Shown: piece by piece, positions 23,452-36,739 of the stretch
Layout of the letters: every line of letters starts with the position of its first letter
How positions within the stretch are numbered: the stretch's first letter is position 1
Source of the DNA: Vitellaria paradoxa
Taxonomy: Eukaryota > Streptophyta > Magnoliopsida > Ericales > Sapotaceae
Assembly: GCA_019916065.1 (NCBI GenBank)
Contig: CM034238.1
Coordinates: forward strand, 37,911,375-37,975,374
Direction of reading: 5' to 3'
Length of the DNA: 64,000 bases
Position numbers and translations under genes: made by a program
The notes under the pieces: generated by a model
Seen by the model: the letters and a program-made list of their open reading frames with translations, nothing else
What the model was told of the DNA's origin: nothing
The model's database searches: none

Positions 23452-26400
23452 GCTAAAAACTTACAATATCTAGGCTTTGTCAAATGAAATAAATAACAAT
23501 ATCAAATATAGCCTAAGATTAAATATGATTTGTAGCACTTATATTGCACATTAAACAATCACATAACATTAAAAGTTGAGCCACAAGCTTCAATATCTCT
23601 TCACACCCTACATATAAATGTAATTACATCAACCCTTACTTATAGAACCTCTATAATTGTTGAAATAATTAGTAATATATATGAATTTTTATTGAAGAAA
23701 AATAATTGAAAGAAATAGCAAATTTATTTTTTTCAAGAATTTTCTTTTTTATATAGATTGTTGAATGATTTGGATAAAAAAAAAAAAAACCCTTTTACTT
23801 ATAGAAGTTAAATGTAAATTTGTTAAAAAAAAAAAAAGAACTTACATGAAAAATTGTAAAAGTAACTTGTAAAAATAGATAGCACAAATAGTGTAAAAGT
23901 GTGTATTTAAAACTTCAAGTATTATTTACATTAAAATTGAATTTTTATTTAAATGTTTATCTTTTAGAAAAGTTTAAAGAAATGTGTAAAATTTGTAAAT
24001 TTGTAAAATAAATGTGTAAAAGTTCATTATTTATTACAAATAATATCACATTTTTAAAAATTTTAATTAAAAAATTTTAATAAAAGAAAAGTATTCAATC
24101 GAGTTGTGTATAAAATCATTAGTCTGCGTGTATAGAATTGTCTAAGTGTACTTAAGTATAGCTTCCTCTTATTCCATTGCCTTAAATGGCAATTGACACG
24201 AGAATTACATAAATGGAAGCCCCTTCTATAGGTATGCTAGTGTCACATAAATGGTGGCCCCTAACGGAATTGATATGTTTCTCATGAAGGATTATTAGTT
24301 AGTCATTGGGTTTCTGCATCATTTATCAAGGTTTTTTTCCATTGGACATGCTAAGAGGCTAAAATGGAATGACATCTTTTCTTGATAGCATTGTTATATA
24401 GGATTCATGGCTTCCATTACAATTTTTTTGTTTTTTTTTCTTTTTTAAGTTGAATGTTGATGGATGTTCTTTTGGGTTCATGTCCAAATATGACAATCCC
24501 ATCATGTTGAAAGTATGGTGAATCCTTTGTATCTACATTCCTAAGCCAGCATGAAGAGGCATTTTCTTTGAGGTTACAATTCTTATATGACCTGAAATCT
24601 AGTGTAGGGTTGAATTTCGAAAGCAAACTGTCTACTATTATCATGTATAGCTATGCAGCTTCGTTTGGAGATTTCTTTGCCTTATAAAGATTTAGGATAT
24701 TTTCATCGTGTAGGAATTGTGATGCAATTTGCATTGTTTAATAAATTAGCCTAAATTTGTATTCAAGCTTGACTTGTTTAATATTGGACGAGCCTAGAGG
24801 GATTTCACCCCTAATCCATAGTCTGTTTCACATTGCCTACAACACTATAAACACATTATACCTATCTCTACCATTGATGCCCTAGCTTTGGGCATTGTGG
24901 TTCGCATCTTTGCACAAAAATAATAAAGATCGAGAAAGAGTGACTATATTAATTTGGTATATTTCATTTCAAAATATTTATAAAATACTATTTCCATTTA
25001 GAATTAGGATGGTTTTGGTGTAAAATGGTAGAATAATAATGGAGATTGTCTAAGTTATTTGTGTTTGCAGAACATGTTTATAAAATGACATTTTTTTTTT
25101 GTTTTAAGAAAGTTTGCTGTATGGATACTACTAAAATTATTTGCATATGCTTTTAACTTTCCAATACAAGGATTTTTGCAAGCATAGTAGAAAGTTCAAA
25201 TAAACCAGCACAATTGTTCTAGTACTTGATGATACTTGTGGTGATATTAGGTCGTCTATCCATCCTTGATACTAGTTGATGCCATCTCTATCTAGTATGC
25301 CATTTCATCATTCCTTAATAGAGCTCTTAAATTTTGAAAAGGAGGGAATTGGATAAGGCATTTAAAAATTTTCATGGAGATGTAATCTTCTAAGGGGTAT
25401 ACACTATACATTTGTGCTGTGAGTTATCTAGTGTTACTAGTCACCTAAAAATAATGAACTGAGGAAAGTGATTAAATTTCTAAATGAGCTTCCTTTTGAA
25501 CAAATTGTTTGAGGAAGAAGAAATAACTCTAAAAAATGACTCTAATTTACCCAAAAAACAAAGATAATAGGGTGTAACAAAAATAGGGGGATGCATTTCT
25601 TCCCCTACACCTCACCAAAATACCTCGCAAACTAGATTAGAAAATGATGGAAAGCTAAATCTATGCCTATGTTTCTCAGTGATATGTAGGATGTTACATT
25701 GCGTCAAGAAATGCCTTGTGATAAACCCTAAACATGGTTAGTCAAAATAGCTAACCGTAATTGTGGGTTCCTGCGAGGTAAAATAGGGTATTCAAAGCTA
25801 TACCTTGGAGAAGCAAATGATAATGATGTGCTAGGAGGCTTTAATATTTAGTGAAAGAAGTATAAGGAGAATCTATGTTATAAATTATAAATTTAACTTA
25901 CTAAATGGTTATAGAACAAAAAACACAAATCCAAAAAACCATAGGAATGAAACCAAAAATTTAGAATCTGTGCCAAACCTATTGTTGTAATTGGAATGAA
26001 TATTTGACAAACTCATTAGTTAATGTATTGATATACACATCATAAATAATATAATAGAGTTGCAATGAACAATCAATATTTTTCCTTTTTTTTTGGGTAA
26101 TAAATTAAAACCAAACCAAAAAAACCATAGCAACAAAAATCAAATTGCGGCAATCAATGGAGAGCACTATGGTGACTTACAACTTTGCCTATGCACGAAT
26201 CTGAAACTTGCATGTACGATTTTGATCAAACCTCCTCACAGACCCCATGGTTTCACACTAACAAACACAATGAAAATAGAAACAATGGGAACAAAATCAA
26301 AATAATAAAAATCACAGTAAGAGCAAACCTGAAGCCACTGAACACGGATTTGGTTACCTGAAACAAAGAGTCATGATATGTCCTTTCCATGACCACGGAT

Positions 26401-27389
26401 CTGGTTACCAGTGAAACCTAAGGGAGATACGACATCGTATACATCTGGCTTTTATTAGCGACTGTGGATTTAGTCTCCTTAAACCACAATTTGGTCGTCG
26501 ATTTATCTTCCCATTTTGCCATTTTTTTAATATTTCATTAATTTGTGCCACACAATCAACGAACATCTCGTCGTTGAAGAAGACAGCAAATGCGAGCAAG
26601 CCCTACTCTGGTCGCTAGTTATTTTATTTCTTGTAGCGTGGGATTTCATAACTTTATTCCACCAACTCATAATACTAAGCCTTTCTTCTCTAATTAGGTG
26701 GCGTCTCTGCTCTTCGATTTTAGGGGAGAGCCGTTGTCTAAGTGTCAAACTCAAACTACTAGAGCTAAAAGTTCAGAGACCTCTCCATCTCTACAAAAGA
26801 GCATTGGTTTATGCAGCTTCTTTCATGGTTAGTCTAGATAGAATGGTCACCAGAATTTTATCTAGTAACTTACTGATCAAGTCCTCTCATTTTGCTTCAC
26901 AATTACCGCTATCACCATTGAAGCGCTTATCCTATACACATTTACCATTGACTAGCTTTCCTTCTCCCATTTTATTTTGTTTTCTCAAGCTATGTTCAGT
27001 ATATGTATATAAATCCAGAGGATTGTTATAAAAAAAAATGAAAACTTATTGGGAAATCCCAATTCCAATTTTGTTTTCCACATCTTTTTTTTCCTTTTGA
27101 ATTCTTATATCTCCATTTTCCTTGCCTTTATTTTGGTCTTTGATTAGAAACTTGAACCTTTGACTAGAATGCCTGATTAATAGAAGATGAGATCAGTATC
27201 CTTTGTTTGTGAGCTTGTAGTAAGCTCATGAGTTCTTACATTGGATTGGTTGACAAATCTTTGAATTCCTCAATAATAGTTGCTATATAATCAACATTGG
27301 TGGAAGGTTTTAGAGTACCTTTTGGAAGATTTTGAAATTCTAGGTGGTATCATCAAAGCTTCTAATTTGGTTGAAGATTTCTAAAACTC
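23452..27389. other. Intergenic DNA, no supported gene
   Basis: Low-complexity A/T sequence (23640-24100) is followed by ordinary AT-rich DNA. Short open frames occur, the longest at 26543-27031 (162 codons), but its composition (Leu/Ser-rich, no domain) and an equally open opposite strand argue against a gene. The right end of the CACTA element should lie in the first part but I could not locate it. Confidence 0.45.
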
Positions 27390-27639
27390 TGGAAGAAAAA
27401 CCTTGGATGGTATAAAGAAAATTGCGATGCAATTCTTACCTTTATATTGTTGTACAAACCAAATATTATACAAAGTTTACAAAAATAGCTACCTCAATCT
27501 ATGCTAATTACACGCTAACTATTCCTAAATATACTGTACAAATTGTCACAATATCGTAACAGATATTAGATGATATTATAGTAACTATGAAAGATACTAA
27601 ATCAATCCCAATAATAATGGAAGATCTCACAAGATCTCA
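27390..27639 (-). mobile_element. 3' LTR of a truncated Copia element
   Basis: Read on the minus strand, the segment starts TGAGATCTTGTGAGATC right after the polypurine tract (plus-strand 27641-27650, reading GAGGGGGGTA on the minus strand). It contains a TATA-like 'caacaatataaagg'. The start at 27639 is well placed; the other end (TGGAAGAAAAACC on the plus strand at 27390) is a guess from the TG end and a length of 250 bp. Confidence 0.5.
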
Positions 27640-27650
27640 ATACCCCCCTC

Positions 27651-30145
27651 AAGTTGGAGCAGATGGATTACATGCCACTTGGAAAGAATGCAATCAAATT
27701 GGGTCTTCCCTAAAGCCTTGGTGAAGATATCTGCTAGTTGAGCATGAGATGGCACATGACATGTAGTAATAGTTCCTCACAAAAGTTCATCACGTACAAA
27801 GTGGCAGTCCACTTCGAATGTTTGGTGCGCTCATGGAATACATGATTAGCTGCAATGTGAAGAGTAGCCTGATTATCACAATAGAGCTTCATAGGTTTAG
27901 AATAAGCAATGCGAAGACATGATAAGAGTTTCTTTAGCCATTTCAACTCACAAGTTAGTGTCCATAGATCGATATTCTGCTTCTGCGAAGATCAGGACAC
28001 GGTGTGTTGTTTATTAGTTTTCCAAGAGACAGGAGAATTACCAAGAAGAATAAACTAGCCAGTAAGAGATCTCCTAGTCAAAGGATAACTGGCCTAATCT
28101 GAATCACACCAAGCATATAGCTGTAAATTATATCAGCATGCAACAAGATTCCTTGTGCAGGATACCTTTCAAATAGCGTACACACATATAGCAGCGTCCC
28201 AATGTTCCTGTCTTAGTTGCTGCATGAACTGAGCAATTGTATGCACACAATAAGAAAGTTCAGGCCTAGTACAGACAAGTAAATCAACTTGCCGACCAAC
28301 CTGCATAACGTTTTGGATCTAGAAGGAAATTACCTTCTGCCAAGCAGTGATGTTGATCCATGGAAACCAGCAGCTTGGCTCCCAACAATCCTACTTCAGT
28401 GATATCCAACACATATTGTGTTGGCATAAGAAAATGCCTATAGAGTTATGAGCCACCTCAATGCCCAAAAAATTTCAGCACTCCAAGGCCTTTCATATAA
28501 AACATGCATTCAAGTATGTCTTGAAGGCTTTGATGGCAGTACTATCATTACCCAAATCATGATCATCCACGTAACCAAACATGAAGTTGCACATTTTCAC
28601 GTTGTAGAGTAAAAGTAATCGAGGGGATTGTGCAAATCCATAGCGTTTTAAAGCTCCGGCCAATTTGGCAAACCAACATCGGGGAGCTTGTTTCAACCCA
28701 TACAATGACTTGCGAAGTCTACAAACTTTACCTGAAGCTAGAGATCGAAATCCTGGAGAAAGTTTCATATACACCTCCTCTTCAAGGTCCCCATGCAAGA
28801 AGGCATTATGAACATCCATTTGATGAAGCTCCCAATTTTTAGTAGCTGCAACAGCAAAGAAATGTGCGCAACAGTCACCATCTTCGCAGCCGGGGCAAAA
28901 GTTTTACTGTAGTCAAGTCGTTCACTGAACCTCAGAGTTATACTTGATTGACAGACCCACTTGCACCCAAGCTTTCTTTCCGGGTGGCAATGGTTCCAAA
29001 GTCCAGGTCCCATTATTCTCCAGTGCTTGTATTTCAGTCTGCATGGCTTGTTGCCATCGTTCTTTTATGGCTTCAGCAAAAGACTGAGTTCAATTCCTGC
29101 ACTAGTAGTTGCCATAAATGCCAATGGTGCACAAAAGTTATCATAATTTACATAATATGTTATAGGATAGGGTGTACCTGAGGAGTGAGAGGCAACAAGT
29201 GAACTTGGAGAGGGGTCAACTTTGCAGATGGTATTTGTCACAAAATCTCTCAGTTGAGTGGACGTATTTTAGCACGGTGTCCACGACCCAAGGCTACGCA
29301 TTCACATCAGCATTGGAGCCCCCTTTACAGTTTTACCAGTCTCAGTATCATGAAAGTCATGGTGGAGCTTCTGGTTCTCGCAAAGAACTGCACTCTCATT
29401 ATCTTCAAGGTTACTAGCGTTTTCTGCATTGTTTCTATTTTCAGAATCAGACAGCATAATCTCCATTTCATTACGTCATTAGCACTACTCCAATGTGCAA
29501 GGTTGCTTGTTTGTGTTAACATATTCAGGTACTGAGGGTTGTGATTCAGTAAGGAAATTCGTTTTTAGAAAACACCTCATCTCTGGATATCAAGAACATA
29601 CCCAATTCCAAATCATATACTCTCCAACCCTTTTTACCATAAGGATATCCTAAGAAAACACATCGTCGACCGTGACTTGCAAATTTATCCCCTTTAGAGT
29701 CTCGGTTATGAACATAGCACAAGCTCCCAAACACGCGTAGAGATGTGAGAGACAGTGGTTGTTGTAGAGCATCTCATAGGGAGTTTTCCCTTTAATATAG
29801 TTGATGGTGTGTGGTTGATTAGGTATCCTGCAGTTAGAACACATTCTCCCCAAAACTCATAGGAAGATGAGCTTGAAAGCGTAGTGCCGAGCAACATTAA
29901 GGATATGCTATGTTTCGCTCTACTTGCCTATTTTGTTGAAGAGTTCCTATACAAGATGTTTCATGCGCAATCCCACGATTTTGAAAATAGTTATCCATGC
30001 ATACGAATTCTGTACCATTGTCGCTGCGCATACTTTTACTTGTTTGTTAATTGACGTTCTACCATAGCAAAGAATTGGCACATGCGTGTGAAAACTTCTT
30101 TCCTTTCTTCCAAACAATAAATCCACACAGCTCGTGAATAATCGT
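27651..30145 (-). pseudogene. Copia gag-pol relic, 5' half missing
   Basis: The minus strand carries Ty1/Copia pol pieces in order. Integrase core remnants lie at 30145-29700 (FWGE-like and KTPYEMLY). The integrase C-terminal block is at 29734-29546 (MFGSLCYVHN, GKKGWRVYDLE). Reverse transcriptase runs 29013-28493 ([49 protein letters not shown]), and RNase H is at 27946-27734 (KLYCDNQATLHIAANHVFHERTKH). Frames shift repeatedly, and the catalytic YVDD is followed by damaged text. Gag, protease, half the integrase and the 5' LTR are absent, because the relic stops abruptly at the left LTR of the Athila-type element. It is inactive. Confidence 0.8.
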
Positions 30146-31664
30146 TGATTGGACATCAATTGTTACATATTTATACATTCAAATTACACTTGCACACATC
30201 ATAAAAAGACATAAAATCTATGTTTTGTGTAGATTTCATCTCCATATCTCCAAAGTGGAATGTGTGTTGATTTCCATCACAAGAACAAGAAATTAAGCTA
30301 CATTGAGGATGTTGAGAAGAAAGCATGCTGCACAACACATCAAAGGATTGAAGCTATTTCAGAAGAAGAAGAAAATTCAGTTGAAATCAATGCAAAGAGA
30401 TCAGAATCACTATTCTGAAAATTTCTGCAGCAGGGGATCATATTCGAATATGGTTTTACTGTATTCGAATATAAGCTTCTTCACAGCAACGAATTCCATG
30501 TGACCCCAACTTCCCCACGTGATGTAACCTGCAATCCAGGGAGGGCAAATCAGGAAAAGATATAGGAGAGAGAAGAAGCCATCATGAGGAGAACATTCGG
30601 TTAGAGGAGAGAGAAAAGGAGGAGAGAGAAGGAAAAAAGAAGGGGAGTGAGACCCACGCGACAAAAACAGAGAACATTTTTGGGGAAGAAATTGAGATTT
30701 CGTGGAGAGAGTTTTGGAGAGTTTTTCATTGAGAGTTCATAGTTTTACATTGGAATTTCAATTCAGCATTAGAGTTTTTGAGATTTACACTTTGAATTCA
30801 TTCCAATTTCTGTAATCAGATTTTCAAGTCTAAATCCATTAAACTTTCAATTTCAGATTGTAATGTCTTCGAATCAGATTTGCACTTCTGTTTTTCTTCT
30901 TTTTAACATGCTCGGCTAAGATTTCTTGAGCCAAGGCAAGGGTAATGCCCTTCCAATGAATCTCAAGTGGCCGAACTTCATGAATTTACTTTGAGTTCTT
31001 ATAGTATCAAGTCAATTTGCAGCTGGGTGTCTTAGAACTCATTGATTCAAGACCCGATTAATCCAACTTTGTATATCCTATTGATGAGTTCATAGGTGTT
31101 GCTTAACTTAGAACTCTCATGACATTGTTGTATGTGGGTTGCTAGAATTAGAACTCCTATTGTCCTTAAAATAGGTTATGCACATTGAGTGTTTAATCCA
31201 TGGTTTGTTTCAATTGAAATTAATTTTCTCAAAAAATCAGTACAAATTGATTTGGTAATTTATAAACTCTTGACACTTGAAATTCATTCGGATTGGTATT
31301 AAACTTGCCTTGCTCAACTTTTTTTTTCACTTAATCTTTTAGTATAAATTCACTTTGCTTTTGGAAAATTAGTTCAAAATCATCAACCAACCAAATCAGA
31401 TTTTAATTTTCTATTTTACATTTTTCTGTGAGTTGTGTTTTGCCAAATTAATCTCCATTAGAGTCATTCACTTCATTACTCCCTAGATCCCTGTGGAAAT
31501 GACCTGGAACTTACCAGTTATTTTGTGCTTCAACCACACCTTGCACTTGGGGGAAAACTTGTCTTGATTTACCTCACTTAACATTTTCTTTAAATTTGAA
31601 TTTATAATCTGAATTTTCATTTGAGCTTTTATCTTGGAGTGAGGTAATTAAACAAGAACAAGCA
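30146..31664 (+). repeat. 5' LTR of the central Athila-type element
   Basis: It starts TGATTGGACATCAAT and ends AACAAGAACAAGCA, where the match with the 3' LTR stops (one further C is also shared). It contains a pair of TATTCGAATA palindromes (30441-30450, 30462-30471), a G-box CACGTG at 30516-30521, and near its end the CCTTGCACTTGGGGG block shared with the other Athila-type LTRs. As the 5' LTR it should carry the element's promoter; no clear TATA box could be chosen. Confidence 0.9.
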
Positions 31665-31671
31665 CAATTTA

Positions 31672-31688
31672 TGGCGCCGTTGCCGGGG
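31672..31688 (+). promoter_or_regulatory. Primer binding site for tRNA-Asp
   Basis: TGGCGCCGTTGCCGGGG is identical to the site at 10667 and fully complementary to the 3' end of plant tRNA-Asp. It lies seven bases after the LTR end and marks the start of the internal region. Confidence 0.92.
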
Positions 31689-32018
31689 ATCTTTGAGAAG
31701 CAATGGTGTTTTGAGCCTTTGGAGCATTAACTGGCAGTACATCTCACCACCATTTTCAACAACAGAGCTGCTTAACTTGTTGAGTAACTTTGTTTCATCT
31801 CTATTTCTATTTCTTTTATAGTTTTAGTTGTTAGTTTAGTTTTAGAACTGCTTGCATCTGAATCCTGAAATTCTGATTTGAATCTATTTCATCTGATATT
31901 CGAATACGGCTGCATTTCTCTGCTGAGAGCTGTAGTTGCAATTCTCTGTGAATCAGTAGATGAAATTGTGAAGTTAGGAGTTTAGATTGGAGTTTTGTTT
32001 CAGTCTGAATTTCTGTTT

Positions 32019-33781
32019 ATGCTTTTAAGGTCTGGTAAACTTGTTGGAAACAGATCTGAATTGCATTCTCCATCTTCTCTTGCTGAATTGATTGAATTTG
32101 CTGCACTACATTCCCAATCTGAATTTTCTGTTGCACATATGGATCCACCACCTGTTCTGCCGGAAGGAAGTGTTCAAGGAGAGAATGATCAAATGGATCA
32201 AAACATCCTTAGACCTCTCCGGGAATATCTTTATCCAGCTAGACAAACCACTCCATCTTGCATTGTTCTTCCAAATGGACATCAGAATTTTTATCTTAAA
32301 CCTGGAACAATTCAGCTTTTACCAACTTTTCATGGCATGGACTCAGAAAATCCTTATATGCATATGAAAGAATTTGAAGATGTTTGTGGAACTTGCATGG
32401 ATAGGAATGTTAATGAGGACATGGTTAGGCTTAAATTATTTCCATTTTCATTGAAAGACAAGGCAAAAATGTGGTTGAATTCACTTGAGCCTAGATCAAT
32501 AGGTACTTGGAGAGACATGCAAACAAAATTTTTGAAGAAGTATTTTCCTGCAAACAGAACTGTGATTCTTCAACAGCAAATAATGAATTTTGTGTGTAAA
32601 TCCAATGAAACATTTGCTCAAGCATGGGAAAGATTCAAGGAATTATTGCAAGCCTGTCCACATCATGGTTTTGAATCTTGGAGAATTGTTAATTTTTTCC
32701 ATAATGCATTAACTCCAAATCTGAAAATGTTGGTTGCCACCATGTGTAATGGTGAATTCTATGACAAAACTGCTGAAGAGGCTTTACATTTCTTTGATGC
32801 TTTAGCTGAAAACACTAAACAGTGGGAGGTAGTCTCCCCATTTTGTTCTGAATTTTCTGACAGATCAAATGATAGAGGAAAGTTCCATCTCAATGGGGCA
32901 GATGATGTTAGAGCTAGGTTGGCTGCATTGTCAAGAAAGATTGAATTGATGGAGCAAAAGAAGCAAACATTGAAGGAGAGTGAAGTGAAGTGTGTGATGT
33001 GTGAAACCGCAGACCACATGACTGATGATTGCCCAACACTTCCAGCCTTTAAGGAAGTTCTCTATGGTCAAGCAAATCCCACACAAGCTGCAAGACCCTT
33101 AATCAAAATCAGGGGATGAACACATATTCGCAAGGCCATAGTCCATATTCGAATAGCTACAACCCTGGCTACAGAAATCATCCAAACCTTTCTTGGAAAG
33201 CAGAAGCACAGAACCAACAATACCAACCTCAACAAAATGTGCAACCCCAACCATTTCCTCCTCAGCCTTTTCAACCTCAGCAGAATACAAATTTTTATCA
33301 GCCACCTCACAAAAGATCTTTGGAAGACACCTTGCAACAATTTATGCAAGGGCAGATTGGAACCAACAATCAGAATTCCAAGTTTCAAGAGCAGACAAAC
33401 AGGGCTATGGAAGACATCCGAAGTCAATTGTCAAAGCTAACTCAAGCTTTAACCATCAGAGAATCAGGAAAGCTTCCATCTCAGCCAAGACCAAATCCTA
33501 CAAGCCAAGTTCATTTCAGTGAATCATCTTCATCTGCTGCAAATGAAAATCTAGAACATGTACAAGCTGTGTCAACATTGAGAAGTGGTAAGCAAATTGT
33601 CAAGCCAGATTACAAACCACCTGCTGAAGAAATTGAGGAAGAAGATGAGCAAGAAATAATGAAAAATGAAGAGGAAGTGCAGCTAAAACAGAAATTGGAC
33701 AGCAAACAGAAAGTGAACAGAAACAGCAATTTAGCACTTCTGAGAAAGAAATCATGTTTCAGAATGAAGAGCAAGAATTGA
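32019..33781 (+). pseudogene. gag of the Athila-type element (frameshifted)
   Basis: The frame opens at the ATG at 32019 (33 codons upstream of a conserved-looking RPLREYL block). Residues roughly 90-270 form a retrotransposon gag domain (LLPTFHGMDSENPYMHMKEF, KMWLNSL, TWRDMQTKFLKKYFP, AWERFKELLQACPHHG). A CCHC zinc knuckle (CVMCETADHMTDDC, CX2CX4HX4C) lies at about 32992-33033. The frame hits TGA at 33117-33119, and a Gln/Pro-rich then Ser/Gln-rich linker continues in another frame to 33781 (YNPGYRNHPNLSW marker at about 33165). The break looks like one missing base at about 33085-33095. Gag would form the capsid. No Trp-to-stop changes are seen. Confidence 0.85.
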
Positions 33782-35418
33782 AGCAAAATGAAAGACTAAT
33801 TGGGGACAACAAGTTGGACAGCAGAAAATTTGAGGAAAAGCAGAATTTGAGTCAAGAAAATCAGGAAATTCTGATGCAGCCAAAGGGATATTCGAATACC
33901 AGCAAGCAACATTCGAATAGCAGTAAGCAGCAAATCAGAATCCAGAGAACAGAGAAGGTAAATTCTGAAAATAAAGAGGAAATTTCTGACAATAAGAAAA
34001 AATTTCTGAAGAAAATTAGTTTGAAAAGAGTGAGAAAGATTTTGAAAATAAAGAAATTTTGAATAAAACCAAGTTGGACAAATCTGAATTTGTTCCAAAA
34101 CTTCCATTTCCACAAAGATTGAACAAAGCCAAGAAAGAGAATTTGAATTCTGACATCTATGAATTGTTCAAACAAGTCAGAATCAATATTCCCTTACTTG
34201 ATGCAATTAAACAGAATCCATCTTATGGAAAATTTTTGAAAGATTTGTGTACTGTTAAGAGGAAAATGAATGTGAAGGAAAGAGCATTTTTGACTGAACA
34301 AGTGAGCTCCATTTTGCAATTTAAAACTCCTCCCAAATATAAAGATCCAGGTTGCCCCACCATAGCCTGCTTAATTGGGAATCAAAGGGTAGATCAAGCT
34401 TTGCTAGATTTAGGTGCAAGTGTCAACCTCTTACCATTCACTGTTTACAAACAGCTGGGGTTGGGAGAACTTAGACCTAGCTAGGGTGACACTACAACTT
34501 GCTGATAGGTCAGTTAAAGTCCCTAGGGGTGTGGTTGAGGATGTCTTGATTCAAGTGGATCATTTTTACTTTCCAGTGGACTTTATAGTGCTAGACACTC
34601 AGCCCATTCAAGGAAACCAACCAGCTGTACCTGTTATCCTAGGAAGACCATTTTTGGCCACCTCAAATGCCTTGATCAATTGTAGAACTGGAGTTATCAA
34701 GTTCTCCTTTGGAAACATGACAATTGAGAAAAACATCTTCAAGGTGACCAAACAGCCGAGTGATTATGAGGAAGTAGAGGAAGTTGATTGGATTCAAACA
34801 ACCACTCAAGATCACTTTGATAGAGAGTATTTTGATGACCCTTTGGAGAAAGCCTTAGTGAATAATGAGCAAGTAGATTTCCTAGCTGATTGTGACTTGG
34901 AGAATTGTGAGGGAGGAGAATTTGAGGAAATGAAAAATTCAGTGCTGATGATGAATCAGTGGAGACCATCTGTTGAGTCTTTAGAGCTGTCCATAGCCAA
35001 GCCTCTGTCATTTTTGGACCAGCCACCAAAACCTGAGAGAAAACCTTTGCCAAGTGACTTGAAATATGTATTTTTAGGTGAGGGAGAGTCCTATCCAGCT
35101 GTCATTTCATCTCAGCTGAGTTTGGACCAAGAAAATAGACTTGTAGAAGTCTTGAGGAAGCATAGAGGAGCTTTGGGCTGGACTATAGCAGACCTGCAGG
35201 GAATAAGTCCATTGATTTGCACGCATAGAATATTTTTGGAGGATGAGGCCAAGCCTATTAGGCAAATGCAAAGGAGACTCAACCCCAACATGAAAGAGGT
35301 TGTTAGAGGGGAGGTAATCAAGCTTTTGGATGCTGGAATTATCTACCCCATCTCAGATTCTAAGTGGGTGAGTCCAACTCAGGTAGTGCCTAAGAAATCT
35401 GGAGTGACTGTTGATTAA
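33754..35418 (+). pseudogene. Linker and aspartic protease region (frameshifted)
   Basis: Three overlapping frames cover this part. The first (33754-34062) is Gln/Lys/Glu-rich linker, low in complexity. The second (34059-34484) ends in the retroviral-type aspartic protease signature LLDLGASVNLLPF at about 34400-34435 (D-L-G-A in place of the usual D-S/T-G). The third (34414-35418) continues the protease fold (QLADRSV, VILGRPFLATS) and passes into the start of reverse transcriptase (RRLNPNMKEVV, ISDSKWVSP). Breaks near 34030 and 34480 are single-base indels. The protease would process gag-pol. Confidence 0.8.
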
Positions 35419-36739
35419 GAATGAAAAAGAGGAATTAGTTCCAATGCGCATCCAAACAGGATGGCGCATGTGCATAGATTATAGAAAGTTGAATACAGTC
35501 ACAAGGAAAGATCACTTCCCTCTTCCATGCCTAGATCAGGTATTGGAAAGAGTGGCAGGGCATGCATTTTACTGTTTCTTGGATGGTTACTCTGGGTATA
35601 ATCAGATTGAGATTGCATTGGAGGATCAAGAAAAGACCACATTCACTTGCCCATTTGGCACATTTGCATATAGGCGTATGCCTTTTGGTCTTTGCAATGC
35701 TCCTGCAACATTTCAGAGATGTATGATGAGTCTGTTTAGTGATTTTGTAGAGAGATTCCTTGAAGTTTTTATGGATGACTTTTCAGTATATGGCAGTGAC
35801 TTTGATACATGTTTGGGAAACTTAGAGAAGGTTTTGATTAGATGTGAGGAGAAAAACTTAGTTTTGAATTGGGAAAAATGCCACTTTATGGTAACTCATG
35901 GAATTGTCCTTGGCCACATAGTGTCTTCTAGGGGGATAGAAGTAGACAAAGCTAAAGTGGAAATTATTCAAAAACTTCCTACCCCTAGATGTGTTAAGGA
36001 TATCAGATCATTTCTTGGCCATGCTGGGTTTTATAGAAGGTTTATTGCATCATTCAGTGCCATTGCTAGACCTTTGTGCAACCTTCTATCCCAGGATGTT
36101 CCCTTTGATTGGACACCAGAGTGTCAGGCCTCATTTGATAGACTTAAGAGTTTGCTCACCTCAGCTCCCATTATGCAGCCACCAGACTGGACTTTACCAT
36201 TTGAGATCATGTGTGATGCTAGTGATTGTGCCATTGGTGCAGTGCTAGGACAGAGGAGGGATAGGAGACCACATGTGTTGTACTATGCTAGCAAAACCCT
36301 TAGTGAAGCACAAAGGAATTACACTACTACTGAGAAGGAGTTGCTAGCAGTAGTATATGCCTTGGACAAGTTCAGATCATACCTGGTAGGTTCTCATGTC
36401 ATAGTATACACTGACCATGCTGCTTTGAAGTATCTCTTGACCAAACCTGATGCTAAGCCTAGACTTATTAGATGGATTCTTCTGCTTCAAGAATTTGATT
36501 TAGAAATCAAGGACAAAAAGGGAGTTGAAAATGTAGTTGCTGATCACCTTTCTAGACTCCCACATCAAGATTTAGCATCTTTTGATTCTCCCATCAACGA
36601 GACATTCCCTGATGAGCAGTTGTTCCACATAGACTCTTCTGAGGTACCTTGGTTTGCAGATATAGCCAACTACCTAGCTTCAGGTATTGTGCCTTCTCAC
36701 TGGACCATGTTGGATAGAAGAAGTTCTTTAGGAATGTGA
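35411..36739 (+). pseudogene. Reverse transcriptase and RNase H (open 442-codon frame)
   Basis: This is the longest open pol frame. Reverse transcriptase: [58 protein letters not shown], the catalytic FMDD ([10 protein letters not shown], about 35768-35779), then the thumb ([12 protein letters not shown]). RNase H follows: [57 protein letters not shown], with the expected acidic residues D, E and D visible. The frame ends at TGA 36737-36739, where a one-base loss in an A run (about 36718) breaks continuity with integrase. The part inside this frame looks undamaged. Confidence 0.88.

Noticed and set aside
24234..24245. 'tagtg' as the right CACTA end
   Set aside because: No adjoining inverted terminus or matching 3-bp duplication with the left end at 15895 could be seen.
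26543..27031. 162-codon open frame on the plus strand
   Set aside because: Leu/Ser-rich text with no domain, an overlapping open frame on the other strand and no splice or promoter context. Not supported as a gene.
30303..30503. Small plus-strand ORF in the 5' LTR repeated at 42275
   Set aside because: Both copies are simply the two LTRs. No domain and low-complexity text.
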